From contig NC_081408.1 in the NCBI RefSeq assembly GCF_030272615.1, positions 198,612,841 to 198,676,840 of the forward strand: 64,000 nt of DNA, read 5' to 3'. A program made the position numbers and the translations under genes. This document shows, piece by piece, positions 35,761 to 48,440 of this stretch; the first letter of the stretch is position 1; every line of letters begins with the position of its first letter. Under the pieces are notes generated by a model. That model was not told the origin of the DNA. It searched no databases and saw only the letters and a list, made by a program, of their open reading frames with translations. This stretch comes from Cryptomeria japonica (lineage: Eukaryota; Streptophyta; Pinopsida; Cupressales; Cupressaceae).

Positions 35761-36875
35761 TTAAAGGATGACCAATTGGGCCATACGTAGCCTGACATCT
35801 GTCAACATCACACTTAATGCACGTGGTGACCTTTTAAATAATTTCCCCCGTGTAACCTCTGCTGAGCTGGCACGCAATATTTAAGTCCACCTGATTCCCG
35901 AGCCGGCGTATTACCTGGATTAACGAGCGCGCAAGTATCTGAGCACGGATCCAATAAGATCTAATCTTTCCTAAACTTGCGCGGTAATTAACCTCCTCAA
36001 GTGCGTCAAATTTCGCCGGCTGGAAAATACGCGTTAAATATTCCGGCAATACCGCGTTTTGAGGTCATGTGCAAATGAATTTAGTTTACCGGATTAATTA
36101 AAAACAAAAATTATAGTTTTTAATATCTATTTATGTTTAATTATATCTGTCATGAGACGTGCTCGAGGTGTCCGTCCTTATTGGATTGAGCTGTCATGGT
36201 CTTTGAAAAGGGAGGGAGGGCAATCCAATTGAGGAGTTTGAATGGTGGGATGATCAATTCCCTGGGGCTCTAGAAGAGTGGACTTTCGCGTCGGCAGAGA
36301 TTTTTCAACTCTTTCCTTCCTGTCTGTTGACGGGGATGGAGAAGTTTAAATTGGATGCCTAGGTCGTTTTTTGACGCGAGAGATTCAGTAACACAGAGCA
36401 CCCATTGCAAGTTCATGAATACCCACATCTTTTTTTCTTCGAATCTGATCGGTGTAGAGCCTTGCACAGGGCGTCAAATATTGCTGGATTTGTGCTCTCT
36501 TTTGACGGTTTGAGTGCGCGCTTCAATCCGTCGAAAGCAAAGTGCCGGACTGTGCTCTGCTTCAAGATATTAGGACCCAAATTGTGGTTTCGTTGATTTG
36601 TTTGGGTTTATAGCGGTTAGTGAGGGTGCAAAGTTTAGTTCGTTTTCCTCGAATCCTTTCCAGCGGGGCGTCTAAAGCTCTCTTTTCAAGGCGCTCTGCA
36701 TTGCAACGGTCAGGTACAGTTCCTTTTATTTTTTCAAACAATCCGTTAAGATCCAGATGGTATTAAACAAGGTATGGAGCTAATCTAAGCAGAGCTGAGT
36801 CTCTTTTTGTTGCCCTGATCTTGACGGTGCTTTTGTTCTTGTTTTCTGAATTTGACGCTCTGTAAACCCTCCAAA
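35761..36875 (+). promoter_or_regulatory. Upstream and 5' leader region of the KCS gene
   Basis: Base composition rises here relative to the flanking repeats, as is usual near a gene. A G-box/ABRE core CACGTG is at 35820-35825 and a CCAAT-like word at 35771-35776. TATA-like words occur near 35877 (ATATTTAAG) and 36126, but none is clearly placed, so the transcription start is not set. The last ~300 bp before the ATG is probably 5' leader. A leader intron is possible but I see no convincing acceptor. Short open frames here (35834-36049 minus, 36405-36596 plus) have no support. Confidence 0.35.
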
Positions 36876-38411
36876 ATGGGTCACACTGAACCCCAAGCTC
36901 CTGCCAATGGAGTGTCTGTGCAAATCAACGGTAATCCGTCCCGCAGACTGCCTGATTTCCTTCAGAGCGTCAACCTTAAGTATGTTAAGTTGGGCTACCA
37001 TTATCTCATAACACATCTCTTAACCCTTTTGCTGATACCTCTGATGGTAGGGATCCTTGTTGAAGTAGGTAGGATGAATCCACAGGATATTTGGCAGCTC
37101 TGGATCCATTTACAGTTCAATCTGGTGAGTGTCCTGGTGTGTTCTGCTGTTTTAGTATTTGGATGCACTGTGTATGTGATGTCAAGGCCTCGGCCAGTCT
37201 ATCTTGTTGACTATTCATGTTATAAGCCCCCTGAAGCCCTTAAAGTGAATTACACACGCTTCATGGAACATTCCCAGCTTTCAGGGAATTTCTCTGAGCC
37301 TTCTCTTGAGTTCCAGAAAAAGATATTGGAGAGATCTGGTTTGGGAGAGAGCACTTATGTCCCTTCTGCAATGCATTACTTACCCCCCCGGCCATCCATG
37401 GCAGCGGCTAGGGAAGAGGCAGAGCAGGTCATGTACGGTGCCCTGGATAATCTGTTTCAGAAAACTGGATTGAAGCCTAAAGATATTGGAATCCTTGTGG
37501 TGAATTGCAGTCTTTTCAATCCAACACCTTCTCTTTCGGCAATGATAGTGAATAAGTATAAGCTCAGGGGAAACATTAGGACCTTTAATTTGGGTGGGAT
37601 GGGTTGTAGCGCTGGGGTTATTGCCATTGATCTTGCCAAGGATATGTTGCAAGTTCATGGAGGCACCTATGCAGTTGTTGTCAGCACAGAGAATATTACA
37701 CAGAATTGGTATTTTGGTAACAAGAAGTCAATGTTGATACCGAATTGCTTGTTTCGTGTTGGAGGATCTGCAGTCCTGCTGTCAAATAAGAACTCTGATC
37801 GTCGACGTGCTAAATACAAGCTTGTCCATGTTGTGAGGACTCATAAAGGAGCAGATGATAAGGCATTCTATTGTGTGTATCAAGAGCAAGATGAAGCTGG
37901 GAAGCTTGGTGTTTCATTGTCTAAGGATCTTATGGCTATAGCAGGAGGTGCTTTGAAGACTAATATCACAACTCTAGGACCTCTTGTTCTGCCTATCAGT
38001 GAACAATTACTCTTCTTTGCAACCCTGGTGGCGAGAAAGCTTTTCAATATGAAAATCAAGCCATACATACCAGATTTCAAGCTTGCATTTGAGCATTTTT
38101 GTATTCATGCCGGAGGAAGAGCTGTGATTGATGAGCTTGAAAAGAATTTGCAACTCTTGCCGATACATGTAGAGGCTTCTAGGATGACTTTGCATCGGTT
38201 TGGTAACACTTCTTCAAGCTCAATTTGGTACGAGCTCAGTTACATTGAAGCAAAAGGGCGGATGCGTAAGGGAAATCGGGTCTGGCAGATTGCTTTCGGA
38301 AGTGGGTTCAAGTGCAACAGTGCTGTTTGGCAAGCACTGCGTACCGTAAAATTATCAACTGAGAGCCCTTGGGCTGATTGCATTGATCAGTATCCAGTGG
38401 CAACTATCTGA
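36876..38411 (+). CDS. KCS: 3-ketoacyl-CoA synthase (FAE1/KCS family), intact, intronless
   Basis: A 511-residue condensing enzyme of the ER fatty acid elongase. It joins malonyl-CoA to a long-chain acyl-CoA, the rate- and chain-length-setting step of very-long-chain fatty acid synthesis for cuticular wax, suberin and membrane lipids. The length is normal for the family. The ATG at 36876 (MGHTEPQ) is chosen because the open frame upstream has only a TTG. Residues 24-40 carry the conserved [21 protein letters not shown]; two hydrophobic membrane segments lie at about 41-64 and 80-102. The FAE1/CUT1-RppA catalytic domain follows, then the ACP-synthase III C-terminal domain. Catalytic residues are present: Cys244 in [10 protein letters not shown], His411 in [11 protein letters not shown] and Asn444 in [10 protein letters not shown]; the conserved His323, His407 and His440 are also kept. 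By remembered sequence it is closest to Arabidopsis KCS4/KCS11 rather than KCS6 or FDH; that subgroup call is an inference. No stops or frameshifts. Confidence 0.97.
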   Translation: MGHTEPQAPANGVSVQINGNPSRRLPDFLQSVNLKYVKLGYHYLITHLLTLLLIPLMVGILVEVGRMNPQDIWQLWIHLQFNLVSVLVCSAVLVFGCTVYVMSRPRPVYLVDYSCYKPPEALKVNYTRFMEHSQLSGNFSEPSLEFQKKILERSGLGESTYVPSAMHYLPPRPSMAAAREEAEQVMYGALDNLFQKTGLKPKDIGILVVNCSLFNPTPSLSAMIVNKYKLRGNIRTFNLGGMGCSAGVIAIDLAKDMLQVHGGTYAVVVSTENITQNWYFGNKKSMLIPNCLFRVGGSAVLLSNKNSDRRRAKYKLVHVVRTHKGADDKAFYCVYQEQDEAGKLGVSLSKDLMAIAGGALKTNITTLGPLVLPISEQLLFFATLVARKLFNMKIKPYIPDFKLAFEHFCIHAGGRAVIDELEKNLQLLPIHVEASRMTLHRFGNTSSSSIWYELSYIEAKGRMRKGNRVWQIAFGSGFKCNSAVWQALRTVKLSTESPWADCIDQYPVATI

Positions 38412-39300
38412 ATTTGATTCTTTACTACAGCAACATCAACATCCTGTGTGCACGTAACTTCTCCACTCACATGCATTTTTTAGTGTTACCATCTCTTACT
38501 CTTCTTTGGTCCCTGTGTCCAGGCTTCCTACATGTTCAAGCTTTGCATGCTCATTTTTTTGCACATTCAGATGTTGCATCTTTAAGCTGTGGATCAGGAT
38601 TTGGAATTACAAATGGTGCCATGTTCTGAGCTTTTGAGCACTTTTGCATTTTTAAACATTGCTCATTCAGAATTTGTAGGTTAGAGAGGCAGCAGCAGAA
38701 ACCAATTCTAATATTATCTGTATAAATATGCTTCTCAGATGCTTCTTCAGACAATTCTTCAGTCATTGCTGCACATTGTCTTTAGAACATCATTCTTGGC
38801 AGCTTTACTGATATCCATAGCTGTAAAATTGACATCATCAAGGAGTTCATTATGGACACATTCTGTTTTGAACTGAGTTTAATTTTTTTCTTCTAATTGT
38901 GTGATTACCATTCTACAATTTTATTGAATTCTATTCTAGAATGCCATCTTGTTATAGAATATGGTTGTCAGATAACTGAATTAGAAAGTTTTTAGTTGTT
39001 CTTTTTAAGGATCTTTTTCATTTTCAAGAACAAGCTCCTTAAATATTGTGAAGGAAAAATTTTCTGCACAGTGTTTTTGACGTTTCAATCATTTAAATTG
39101 TAAATCAATTTAACTTTACCGAATGGAGTAACTATCATCGACATTTTTAGGGGCTCCCTGTAATCCTCTCTTTGGAAAGACTAATTATTTATGGTTTCTC
39201 TGTTTTTTATAAGAGTTTAGGCTAAAGCTATGTCAGGTGTTGCATGATTTACCAGAAGTATGCGTTTGAACTTTGAATAACAGTTGACAGTTAATTTTAG
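38412..39300 (+). other. Presumed 3' UTR and downstream flank of KCS
   Basis: T-rich sequence after the stop codon with several loosely A-rich words that could serve as plant polyadenylation signals; none stands out. No second gene. The 71-codon frames at 38414-38629 and 38551-38766 (minus) are not supported. Confidence 0.4.
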
Positions 39301-42300
39301 ATAATGTTAACAGTAGGTTCTTGAGTTATTTGCAAGGAATGCAGATGCTTTACAAAATGCCAAGTGGGCATATGTTCAATTCGTAACATGTGGACTGCCA
39401 TTACTGTTCAGTTGACCTAGATAATTGGAGACACAACTTTGGTGATAGTTCTGATTCTATCTTTTAGCTGTTCTGTTTTCCATAATATTAGAGGCAGCAG
39501 AATTTTGTAACTTGTATTCCATTTCGCATAATTGCTTCCAAATTTCAGAAACATATTGCTGGCAACATGAAGAGTTATTTGACGCTTATCTAGGTTGTCT
39601 GTTTGAGAAAATTCATTTAAACAAAAACTGATTCAACTGAAAAGAAAACCTAGATTTCTCAAAATTTAAATTTAACATGATGTGGGCTTTTCTACAAAAT
39701 GAAAGGAAAAAGAAGCACCAATTATAATACAATTTTGGTCTAATAAAAGCACACGTCCAGAGAACTACTAACCATATTACAACTGGATGGGTGTGACACA
39801 ACTAGGATTGTGAATGTACAGTCAAATCCAATTTTCAGAGTGTTAAGGACTTGCCTTAATAAATCAACTCAAATCAATATCTTTTGGTAACTTGAGTATG
39901 TTAATGAAACTCTTTGCTCCAACAGATGCCAATCTAGCTGACAATATCGTGTTTAATCATCTACAGATATGGAGTGCTCATTTTTTGTCATCAAGGCCGA
40001 TTGGAGAGAGCTACCTTTCTCTTTGTTGTACCTCCCAACTCAGTGATGTTAGGTGTATAATATTTTAATGCAGAAGCTTTTGTCAGGATATTAGTTCAGA
40101 AATTATTGTCTATAGACTCTAGTCTCCATATAATGCCAAACCTTTCAAGGAAAATATGTAGACCCAATTTGACATGATGAGAGATTGTGACTAATCAATG
40201 CTGAAACAAAACTAGTAAGTTCTTTCTGATAATTTGTTTCTCATGTGATTTTCATATGCAGCACACATGTAAACATTCAGTTGCTCTTGGGACATAACTT
40301 TGAAGTTTAGTAAAGAACGCTGGAAATGATAGGAAATGCCTCAAGTTGTTAGCCTATAATATTCTGTATATTTTGCAACTTGAAAAGGTATATAGTGGGA
40401 AGATGGGCAAATGAGCATGACAAGACAATAAGAGAAGACACAATATCCAATTTTGAAAGGTATATTATAATAGAAAAATTGATTTAAGTTTTACAGAAAT
40501 CCATTGGGTGACAGAAACTTTTATGATTATCTGTTTGAGTCCCCTTTTTAGGACTGGACTTTATGTCTTTGAGTTTTATTCCCTTTAACTGCTAATGTTA
40601 TTATTGATAATCCTTTTTCATTTTTTGACAATGGAGCTTAGGCTTCCAAAGCCTGTTTTTGCAGCTGACAATTGTGAAACATCAACAATCCCTCACGTCA
40701 ACTAATAGATGTTGAAAGACATTCTTAGAAGCAAAAATATGTATGCTTTGCTTGCTACTCAAATTAAATGTTTTCTGTGTGATGAAGAAGCTAATACTGT
40801 TTGAGACAGTGATGGTTTTAATGTGTATGCTCCTCATTCAGTGCCTTCATGATTGATCATGGCCGCCTGCTTATACAATCCTCCAAACCAGTTCATCATT
40901 TGAAGGGAAATTGATGGGCATGCTTCTCATTTGTCACCCTCATAGTTGATCATGGGCACTTGCTTCCACAATCTCCCTTAAATCCGATGGGAGCCTTTGC
41001 CATCATTGAAGGGATACTGATGATCTGGATCATGCTTCTCATTCACTGTTTTATTTTAAAAAAAGAAAGAAAACTAAGTGAAGCAGTTCTCCAACTACTT
41101 GATGGCAGCCAAGTCATGTCATTTTCATCAATTCATGTATAAAATGTATCCTTAGTGTCTGAAATCAGGTTATTATCTCTCCTGGTCAGGATGGGGAATA
41201 GGCTTCTAAACCCTGCTTTCACAGCTGATAATTGTAAACATTAAACTTTGATTCACATCAACAAATAGATGCTTATTGGCATCCCTAGAAGAAAATATAT
41301 GCATACTTCTTATTGTGCAAATTGAATTGGCTGCCCAAGACAAGATGGTTGAACTTTGTTGCTTTCTGACACAATCTTCCTATCTTCAATGGAACTTTGA
41401 TTCACAGCTGATAATTGTAAACATTGAACTTTGATTCACGTCAACAAATACATGCTTATTGGCATCCCTAGAAGAAAATATATGCATACTTATTGTGCAA
41501 ATTGAATATGCTACCTAAGCCAAAGATGGTTGAACTTCGCTGCTTTCTGACACAATCTTGCTATCATCGAAGGACATCGATGGGGATGCTCATCTGTTAC
41601 CACCACCAGGGAAATCTTGCAGGATTGTAAATATTTTACAAATATAGAACAGGATGTGAATGTTTGTAGCTTATTAAAAAAATAGTAGGTAAATTATCAG
41701 GAAAATCATGAAATTTACTACGAGTATGACTAGTTCATGTATATCTTATAGGAAATTATAATGAATATTATTTTAAGATTCTGCTTATTGGTTGATACAA
41801 TTTCTTGAAAATTTGTGAAGTATCCAATTGCCAAAAAATATTGCATTATAATATTCTGACTGCTGCCCCATTCAACAAAGGACATTTATTAACAATTTTC
41901 CAACCACTTGATGTCAGCTTTGTTATTTTTATGTATTACATGGTGCCTGAGCTTAGATTGTTATGTCCCTTGAACGTGGCTTACATTTTAATTTACTCTG
42001 GTTATTTTGTATACCTCCACAGAAATGCTAATTCTCTGTCTAATCGCATTTATTCCAGATAAATGTTAATTTTTAACATAGTACGAAAAGGTAAAAGAAA
42101 GAATATATTCAAGGAATATTAGGAGTATATTTTTATTCGAAAAGCATGATACTTTCTAAGAAAAGCACAACAGTGTCTTTTTGTCTGTTCTAATGGGTTG
42201 TGTGAAGCACGTTCTGTACCTCAGGAAAAACTGTAGAGTTGTATTTTTCTTTCCTTGTTTGTAAGAGATCACGAGTGTGTGAAGCATGTTTTGTCCTTGT

Positions 42301-43428
42301 GTATTTGTCCTTTTTTCAAGAGAATAGGTCTGAATATTTGAAGCATATTTTGTCTACTTGCCCAAAGAATTGAAAAGATGGATATCTGTTTTATTTGCAA
42401 GATAAGCTTTCGAAGAGTTATATCGAGATTCATAAGCTTAGCAGTGCACCTGTAAAAAAAAATTCATGCCTGGTAAGGCTGCCAAGCCAATAAAAAGAAT
42501 GCCTGGTCCATCAAGGAAATAAGATTTTTAGACATGTTCCTCACTGCTTGTTTTGGGGATTAGATGGCAGGGGACTTCCCTGGCCTCTCCCTGTTCTCTA
42601 AGGAAATTGGAGATGCATCCGCCATTTTAAAATTAAAACTAATAATAATCAACTTTCCTTTGGGAAAAGAAAAGAGTTATTTCAAAATCAGATAAAAAAT
42701 GTCACAATTTTCAGGTTTTACATTTTAATTTTTTTTTGTGGAGGATTTTCATTCATAAAGTCATTTTAGCTACTTGACACAGGAGCATGAGCTTTAGGCT
42801 GAACCTATTCAACTATTTCTAAAGACTGAGGGGTGTCCATTCTGCTAAATTCGTCTGGGCGCAATCCCGGCCTCATCTCTTATGATGTTGGAGCCTTGCA
42901 CTTAGCAAGATTTGATCCTTGATAGACTCATTAAGAACCATTCAACTTCACCAGGAAACCTAAGACACCTTTTTCAAAATTTGGAAAATGTCGATTTTGA
43001 AAAATGATGTTTTTAACGTATCCAGAGAACCTTTTGAATTATTGTATAGCTCCAATGCTTCTATTTCTTTTAATGAAGTCAGGAATTGCTGTCATTATTA
43101 AATGTACATTCTTTTTATGTCCTTAACTATTTGCTGTAAATGTCCAGAGAGTTCAATCCTTAATATGTCAGTCTAACACATTACCATGTTCATCAGTCAT
43201 AACTCCATCTGACCAACTGTTAAATGGTTTTAATGGGCAAAAGTTTTTTGTTTGCCAGCAAGGTATTCTGTCTGAATTTGTTTGAACTGGCAATATCAAG
43301 CTCTGACACAAGCATGTGGGATGTTCTTGAGAATTTTGAGCTTTTTTACTTTTTAGATTCACAAATCTCGAGAGGATAGACGAGTAGAAAAGGCTTTAAA
43401 AGAGACCATACTGTATATCTCTGTCACA
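39301..43428. other. Intergenic sequence with small direct duplications, no gene
   Basis: No protein domain is recognised on either strand. A 183-bp segment starting CACAGCTGATAATTGTAAACATT is present in tandem at about 41220-41402 and 41403-41585, and a weaker copy begins near 40663. Between 40850 and 40980 a ~90-bp unit with TTGATCATGG(C/G)C and CTTGCTT is present twice. The copies carry matching words such as GAAGAAAATATATGCATACTT. The rest is unremarkable AT-rich DNA. Confidence 0.55.
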
Positions 43429-45639
43429 GATTTTGGTAAATTAGGAAGATGGGTACGCCCATACTTGTAACATTTTAAAGATTTGTATAGTTTATTAAAA
43501 TGAGTAATAAGATTTTTGTGGAAATTATATTTAAGATATTTTTCCATGTGTATTTATGGTCAGATTATTCATGATTTTTATGAAGATGTTGGAAGTGTAA
43601 AAATTTATAGTTGTCCCGAGGTAGATAGTATCAGTATTGATTTATATCATTTAAAAAAAATAGGAAATGGGTATTTAGAGATGTCAATATATATAGATCA
43701 AGTTTAATTAAGAAGATTAATTATTTGTTATTTAATTTTTTTGAAAATCAATATCATGACATCTAATTTTCAAGTTTAAATACACGGAGACTAATATAAT
43801 AGACTAAATATAATATCTAACATTCAAGACTCTTGACTCGAGTTCATACTATATATCAAAATAGTGATATACACAAAAAAACAAAAACTAGAAATTTAAA
43901 TTATCATATTATGTCATTTGATGGATGAAGTTCGACTCTTGCATTAATTTTAGTGTCAATTTTCAAGTCTTTGTGCAAATAACTCTCAAGTTGAAGCTCC
44001 TATGTAGACAATAGAATTGGGGGGTAAATCGTTCAAGCCATTTGGATCAACCACTTCATCCTTCAAGGGTATAGTTGCTCCATCATGTGGAATTTAATCC
44101 CATTTTTTTTAAGGACCCTCCTTGTACCAAGGATGTACATGAGAGAGAAGGCAAAGTGAACTATGAATGTAGATTAGGTTATCCACTTTCATCAACCCCA
44201 ATTAGTTCTCCTTCAGCAAATGAACAAAGCAATAAGTACTCCAATTTCTCTCAAAAGATGAAGAGTTAGCTATTTGTGAGAGCAATCATATTGCAATTGA
44301 TTGCAATTTAGGTATTTCAATATAAATGAATGAAACAACGAGTACTCCACTAACTTTGAAAAGATGAGTTGGCTATTTGTGAGAGCAATCTTGTTGCAAA
44401 TGATTGCAAATGATTGTAATGAGGTATTTCACTTCCATGTTTTCACCACCACTCTAAGATATTTTTTTTGTGTGCTATCATATAAGGCTTTCACAAAAGG
44501 AAAATCACCTTGCCCACATGAAAATTTATTCTATTGAGTCCTAATAAATTGAAACATTCTCACATTGACAATAAATCTTCTTTACTACCCCTCGTTTATG
44601 GGACTATGCCATATCTTGGTGTTGCAGGTTTTGGTATATTATGAAGTTTGGCGTGCCAATTCTTCCAACATTTTGAAGATTTTAATAGTTCATTAAAATG
44701 CGTAATACAATTTTTGTGGAAATTGTATTGAAGATATTTTTCCATGTGTATTTATGGTTAGATTTTTCGTTATGATTAAAATGAAAAAGATTGCTAGGAT
44801 TGTAAAAAAATATTTTTATCAATTTTAATTTAAAAGATTAATTGTTCATTATTTTAATTTCTTTGACAATCATTATCATTACATTTAAATTTCAAGTTTA
44901 AAATTTTAAACATGCAAAGACTAATACAATAGATTAAATATAACATCTAAGAGTCAAAACTCTTTTGACTTAGGAATTCATATCCTGTATGAAAAATGTT
45001 GATCTACATCCAAAAATAAAAATTAGAAATTTAAATTATCATATTATGTCATTTGATGGATGAGGTTCCACTCTCATGTCAACTATATTGTCAATTTCCT
45101 AATCCTCATGCAAATCAATCTCAAGCTCAAGTTCCTACATAGGCAATAGAAATGGAGGTAAATCATTAAGGCCATTTGCATCAACCACTTCATCCTCGAA
45201 AGGTGTATGTAGTTGCTCCATCAAGTGGAATTTAATCCCATTTTGTTTAAGGACCCTCCTCATGCAAATCACTCTCAAGCTCAAGTTCCTACATAGGCAA
45301 TAGAAATGGGGGTAAATCATTAAGGCCATTTGCATCAACCACTTCATCCTCGAAAGGTGTATGTAATTGCTCCATCAAATGAAATTTAATCCCATTTTGT
45401 TTAAGGACCCTCCTTGTACTAAGGATGTACATGAGAGAGAAGGCAAAGTGAGCTATGAATGTAGATTAGGTTCTTTATTTTCATCGACCCTAATCTGTTC
45501 TCTTTCAGTTAATGAATGCATCCATAAGTACGATGAAAACATTCACCTTGCCCACATGAAAACTTATTCTATTGAGCCCTAGTAATTGAAATGTCCTCAC
45601 CTTGACCATAAATCTTCTTTACTATCCCTTATTTATGGC
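43429..45639. repeat. Imperfect tandem duplication of ~1.2 kb
   Basis: The segment 43429-44600 recurs at 44628-45639. Both start TTTTGGTA, pass through TATTTTTCCATGTGTATTTATGG, a long AT-rich part, CACTTCATCCT, then CCACATGAAAA and ATAAATCTTCTTTACTA. The second copy contains a further 154-bp direct duplication (45104-45257 and 45258-45411). On the minus strand the inner part reads MEQLHTPFEDEVVDANGL and LKQNGIKFHL in both inner copies, so it may derive from a coding sequence, but I do not recognise it. Confidence 0.85.
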
Positions 45640-45675
45640 CGCCCTAGGGCTGATTGTATTAGAGTAATACATGAC

Positions 45676-46130
45676 AGATCCTCCCAAATGTTGACTGGGT
45701 GAAGGTGAACTTTGATGGGATTTCCCGGAGAAACTCGAGACCCTCGAGATGAGATGCATCATTCAAAATCAAGAAGGAAAGATTATGATAGTTGAAAGAG
45801 GAAACTACCAGATGATAACGATAATGAAGCCAAGTCTCTAACGGCTTGCATAGTGCTCTAGATGTGCAAGCAGATGGGCTTCAACAAAGTGCATTTAGAA
45901 GGGAATCCATTGATCACTATCAATGCCATTTGACGCAAAGTAACTTCGAACTAGAAACTACAAAACGAATATGGGAGGATTTGGCCGAGCTAGAGGATTT
46001 TAAAACTTCCTAAATATAGCGTGAGTAAACCACTTGGCGGATCAGAAAGTGGGCTATAGAAATGATGACAAATCACTTTGGAGTCGAGTGGTCAGATTGT
46101 TGGAAACTCTTAGGCGATGTTGAAGAGGAC
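45676..46130 (+). pseudogene. LINE (L1-type) RNase H domain relic
   Basis: Across two or three frames the translation follows the RNase H domain found at the C-terminus of plant L1-type LINE polyproteins: VDWVKVNFDGISRRNS, then CIIQNQEGKIMIVERGN, NEAKSLTACIVL, MCKQMGFNKVHLEGN and a final SDCWK-like end. The order is right, but frameshifts and stops separate the pieces. The following 370 bp and the start of the next tandem unit may be LINE 3' untranslated DNA. No upstream RT is present, in keeping with a 5'-truncated LINE copy. Confidence 0.65.
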
Positions 46131-46498
46131 AAAAGATGATCAATGACATAAGCCATTAATGGGTGGCAGGGTGGTGCATGAGAGAAGTAAATGCAAGAGG
46201 TAAGACAACAAACATAGGGGATGCCGGAGGGCTTGGCTAAGATTACAATTTTCCATTGAGAAAAACCATTTGCCTAAATGCCAAAGATCAAGACATGGCT
46301 TTTAGGGGACGAGTGACGGATAACAGGCTACACAAAATCTTTAACATTGTAGAGTCGAAGGTGCTGGAAGCTTTCAAGTTTATTATGGGGGAGGTTTTAC
46401 TGAATTCTGGCTCACAAATTCAAAGTCAATAGTGACATCACCTCCATGTTCATGACGTAGTTGTTGGAGGCCAAGGGGGATGAGAATTCGATGAAGCG
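46131..46498. other. Non-coding spacer before the 2-kb tandem duplication
   Basis: No gene is seen; possibly LINE 3' region. CATGTTCATGACGTAG near 46445 resembles CATGTTCATGGCATAG at the junction between the two tandem units (about 48547-48562), suggesting the original duplicated unit began near 46445. Confidence 0.35.
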
Positions 46499-47269
46499 TC
46501 TATGATGAAGTTTGGTTAAGGCCAAGTGGAGATTTTATATACAACGAATTTTGGATATGGTTGTTGTGGGTATTAGGTTTTTTGTGAGAGGGGGTGTCTA
46601 TCCAAAATTAACGTTGCCATATTATGGGCCATGGGTCTTGTTCATCGTATGACAATCTAGAGTGGATGAGGAGGTCAAGTGACACTAGGTGATGGGTTAG
46701 TAGAGAGTCTAATTGTTGGTTCTTATGTTGAGTTTGACGAAACATAGGGCAAGCAAGTTGGAGATGCAAGTAGAAGATTTATTAGTTCAATGAACATAGG
46801 TGGTTCGATGTATAGTGGATCCTTTTTTTGAATTGACCTCCTCCTCTTCCCCTCCCTCTTTTAAGTTTTTGTCTATCATTCATATATGCACTTTTTGTAA
46901 TTCGAGTGTGGCCCTCTTAGTGCCACAAACACACACATATATCTTCTTTTCTATAGTCTAGAACCTCTTCATTGCCTCTTTTTCTTCATAAGGAGACCTC
47001 TCCTCGATTAATTTTATATCATATCACTTAAAACTCAAATCTTAAGCAACAAACTAAAGGGGTGTGTTACGTTTGTTGTATCTTTCATGTATATTTTATT
47101 CTCTCAAATAATGCAGAGAAAGAACTCCAACTTCTATTGTTTTGTTAATTCTTTCACACATAAAATCCATTTTTTCATAAATTTCTCTCAAATATGACTT
47201 GTCTAACTTTTCAAATTTGATCACTTAACATATGAGCTAAATAAAGAATAAATTTAACATCAACTAGAA

Positions 47270-48440
47270 AATGGTCATCAAAGATCAAACCTCTCAACTC
47301 AATTATAGTATATGATGTATAATGTCTCCATGATGCCCATTTGACTCCATAAAGACACTCAATGAGTAAAAAATAAGAAAACTATGTATCTACAGAATTT
47401 AGGACTTCCATCTTGACAAATTTCTTATAAATGGCCTGGTTGTGGTGATGATTATATACAAACATTTATTTTTTACCCTTTATCAATGAGATTATTAATG
47501 AGATCTGAAATCAATTGAAAGTTGCAAATATATTTGAGTGCATTATTTAGTGTGTGCGCAACATGGTGTCCAAAACATATGTGTCTTTTTTTTACCAACA
47601 AACTTGCTACTTCACAAATAAGAGCAACATTTGTAACAACTTGGACTCTATGTGATGCCACCACCTCCTCAGTGACATCATATAGCTAGTTCTAAAGGAA
47701 CTTTCATTTTTTCTTTCTTTGAACAATTTATTACCTTCAAAAACTAAGGTCTTTTGCCACATCTTACCATAATATTAAGAAATGGATGATTTCTACCATC
47801 TGCTCACCCATCCATCATAAAGTTGCATCCCTCTATAGACCACACTCTTTTAATTGGTATAGTTTTTGCTTTAGTCAAAGTTTCTCTTTGTCAATTAGAG
47901 AAGTACAAATTTTTTCATACCTTGGTGGTTTATAACTTCTTTTTCTATTATTGCTAGCTTGGACCATCTCCTTATAGAAAAGTGAGTAAGAAACATTAAA
48001 CGGTATTCATTCACATAAAAGAAGCATGTACTACATTTGAACCTTATTCATTAAATAATTTTCCAATGGGGTTTGAGCTACCAATATGCGGTCTCTTGTG
48101 AGAAGGGCACCTACATCTTCTACTACCATATTTTTAGAAAATACGTCTATCTCTAATTATTTATGTCGTTGAAGCATGAGAGCTCAAATGAGACACTTTC
48201 CCATCAACCCTTTCTTGATCCTTAATAACTTTATATTATTCTAGCTCATTTAAACAAGGTTTAACAACTTTTATGGGCATGTGAAGAAAATGAGCGCCCA
48301 CCCTTGATGAAGTGCCCTATTGTCTCAAAGTAATGTTTAATTTTTATGGTGGTTGGTTTACTTGACTCCTTTGACCCAAAAACATGATCACAATATTTTC
48401 ATAGTAGCTACAAACCCTATTTTCCTCCGCTTGAAAATTT
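47270..48440 (-). pseudogene. hAT transposase relic (BED finger and DUF659), copy 1
   Basis: Read on the minus strand with many stops and shifts. Near 48400-48270 is a BED-type zinc-finger stretch (YCDHVFG, KPTTIKIKHYF). Near 48010-47900 is the conserved N-VNEYRLMF/ERW-like segment followed by VINHQG. Around 47840-47780 is DUF659, EGCNFMMDGWADGRNHPFLNIMV. At 47664-47473 is VQVVTNVALICEVASLL and a RHICFGHHVAHTLN-type stretch, and near 47440-47330 the FVYNHHHNQAIYK and SYFLLIECLYGVK pieces. This order matches plant Ac/hAT-like transposases with DUF659. No terminal inverted repeats were located. It is non-functional. Confidence 0.75.

Noticed and set aside
35834-36049. 71-codon minus frame upstream of KCS
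   Set aside because: No domain; lies in the gene's likely promoter and has no sign of conservation visible here.
36852-36875. KCS start eight codons earlier
   Set aside because: That frame begins at TTG; the first ATG in frame is 36876 and gives the family-typical length.
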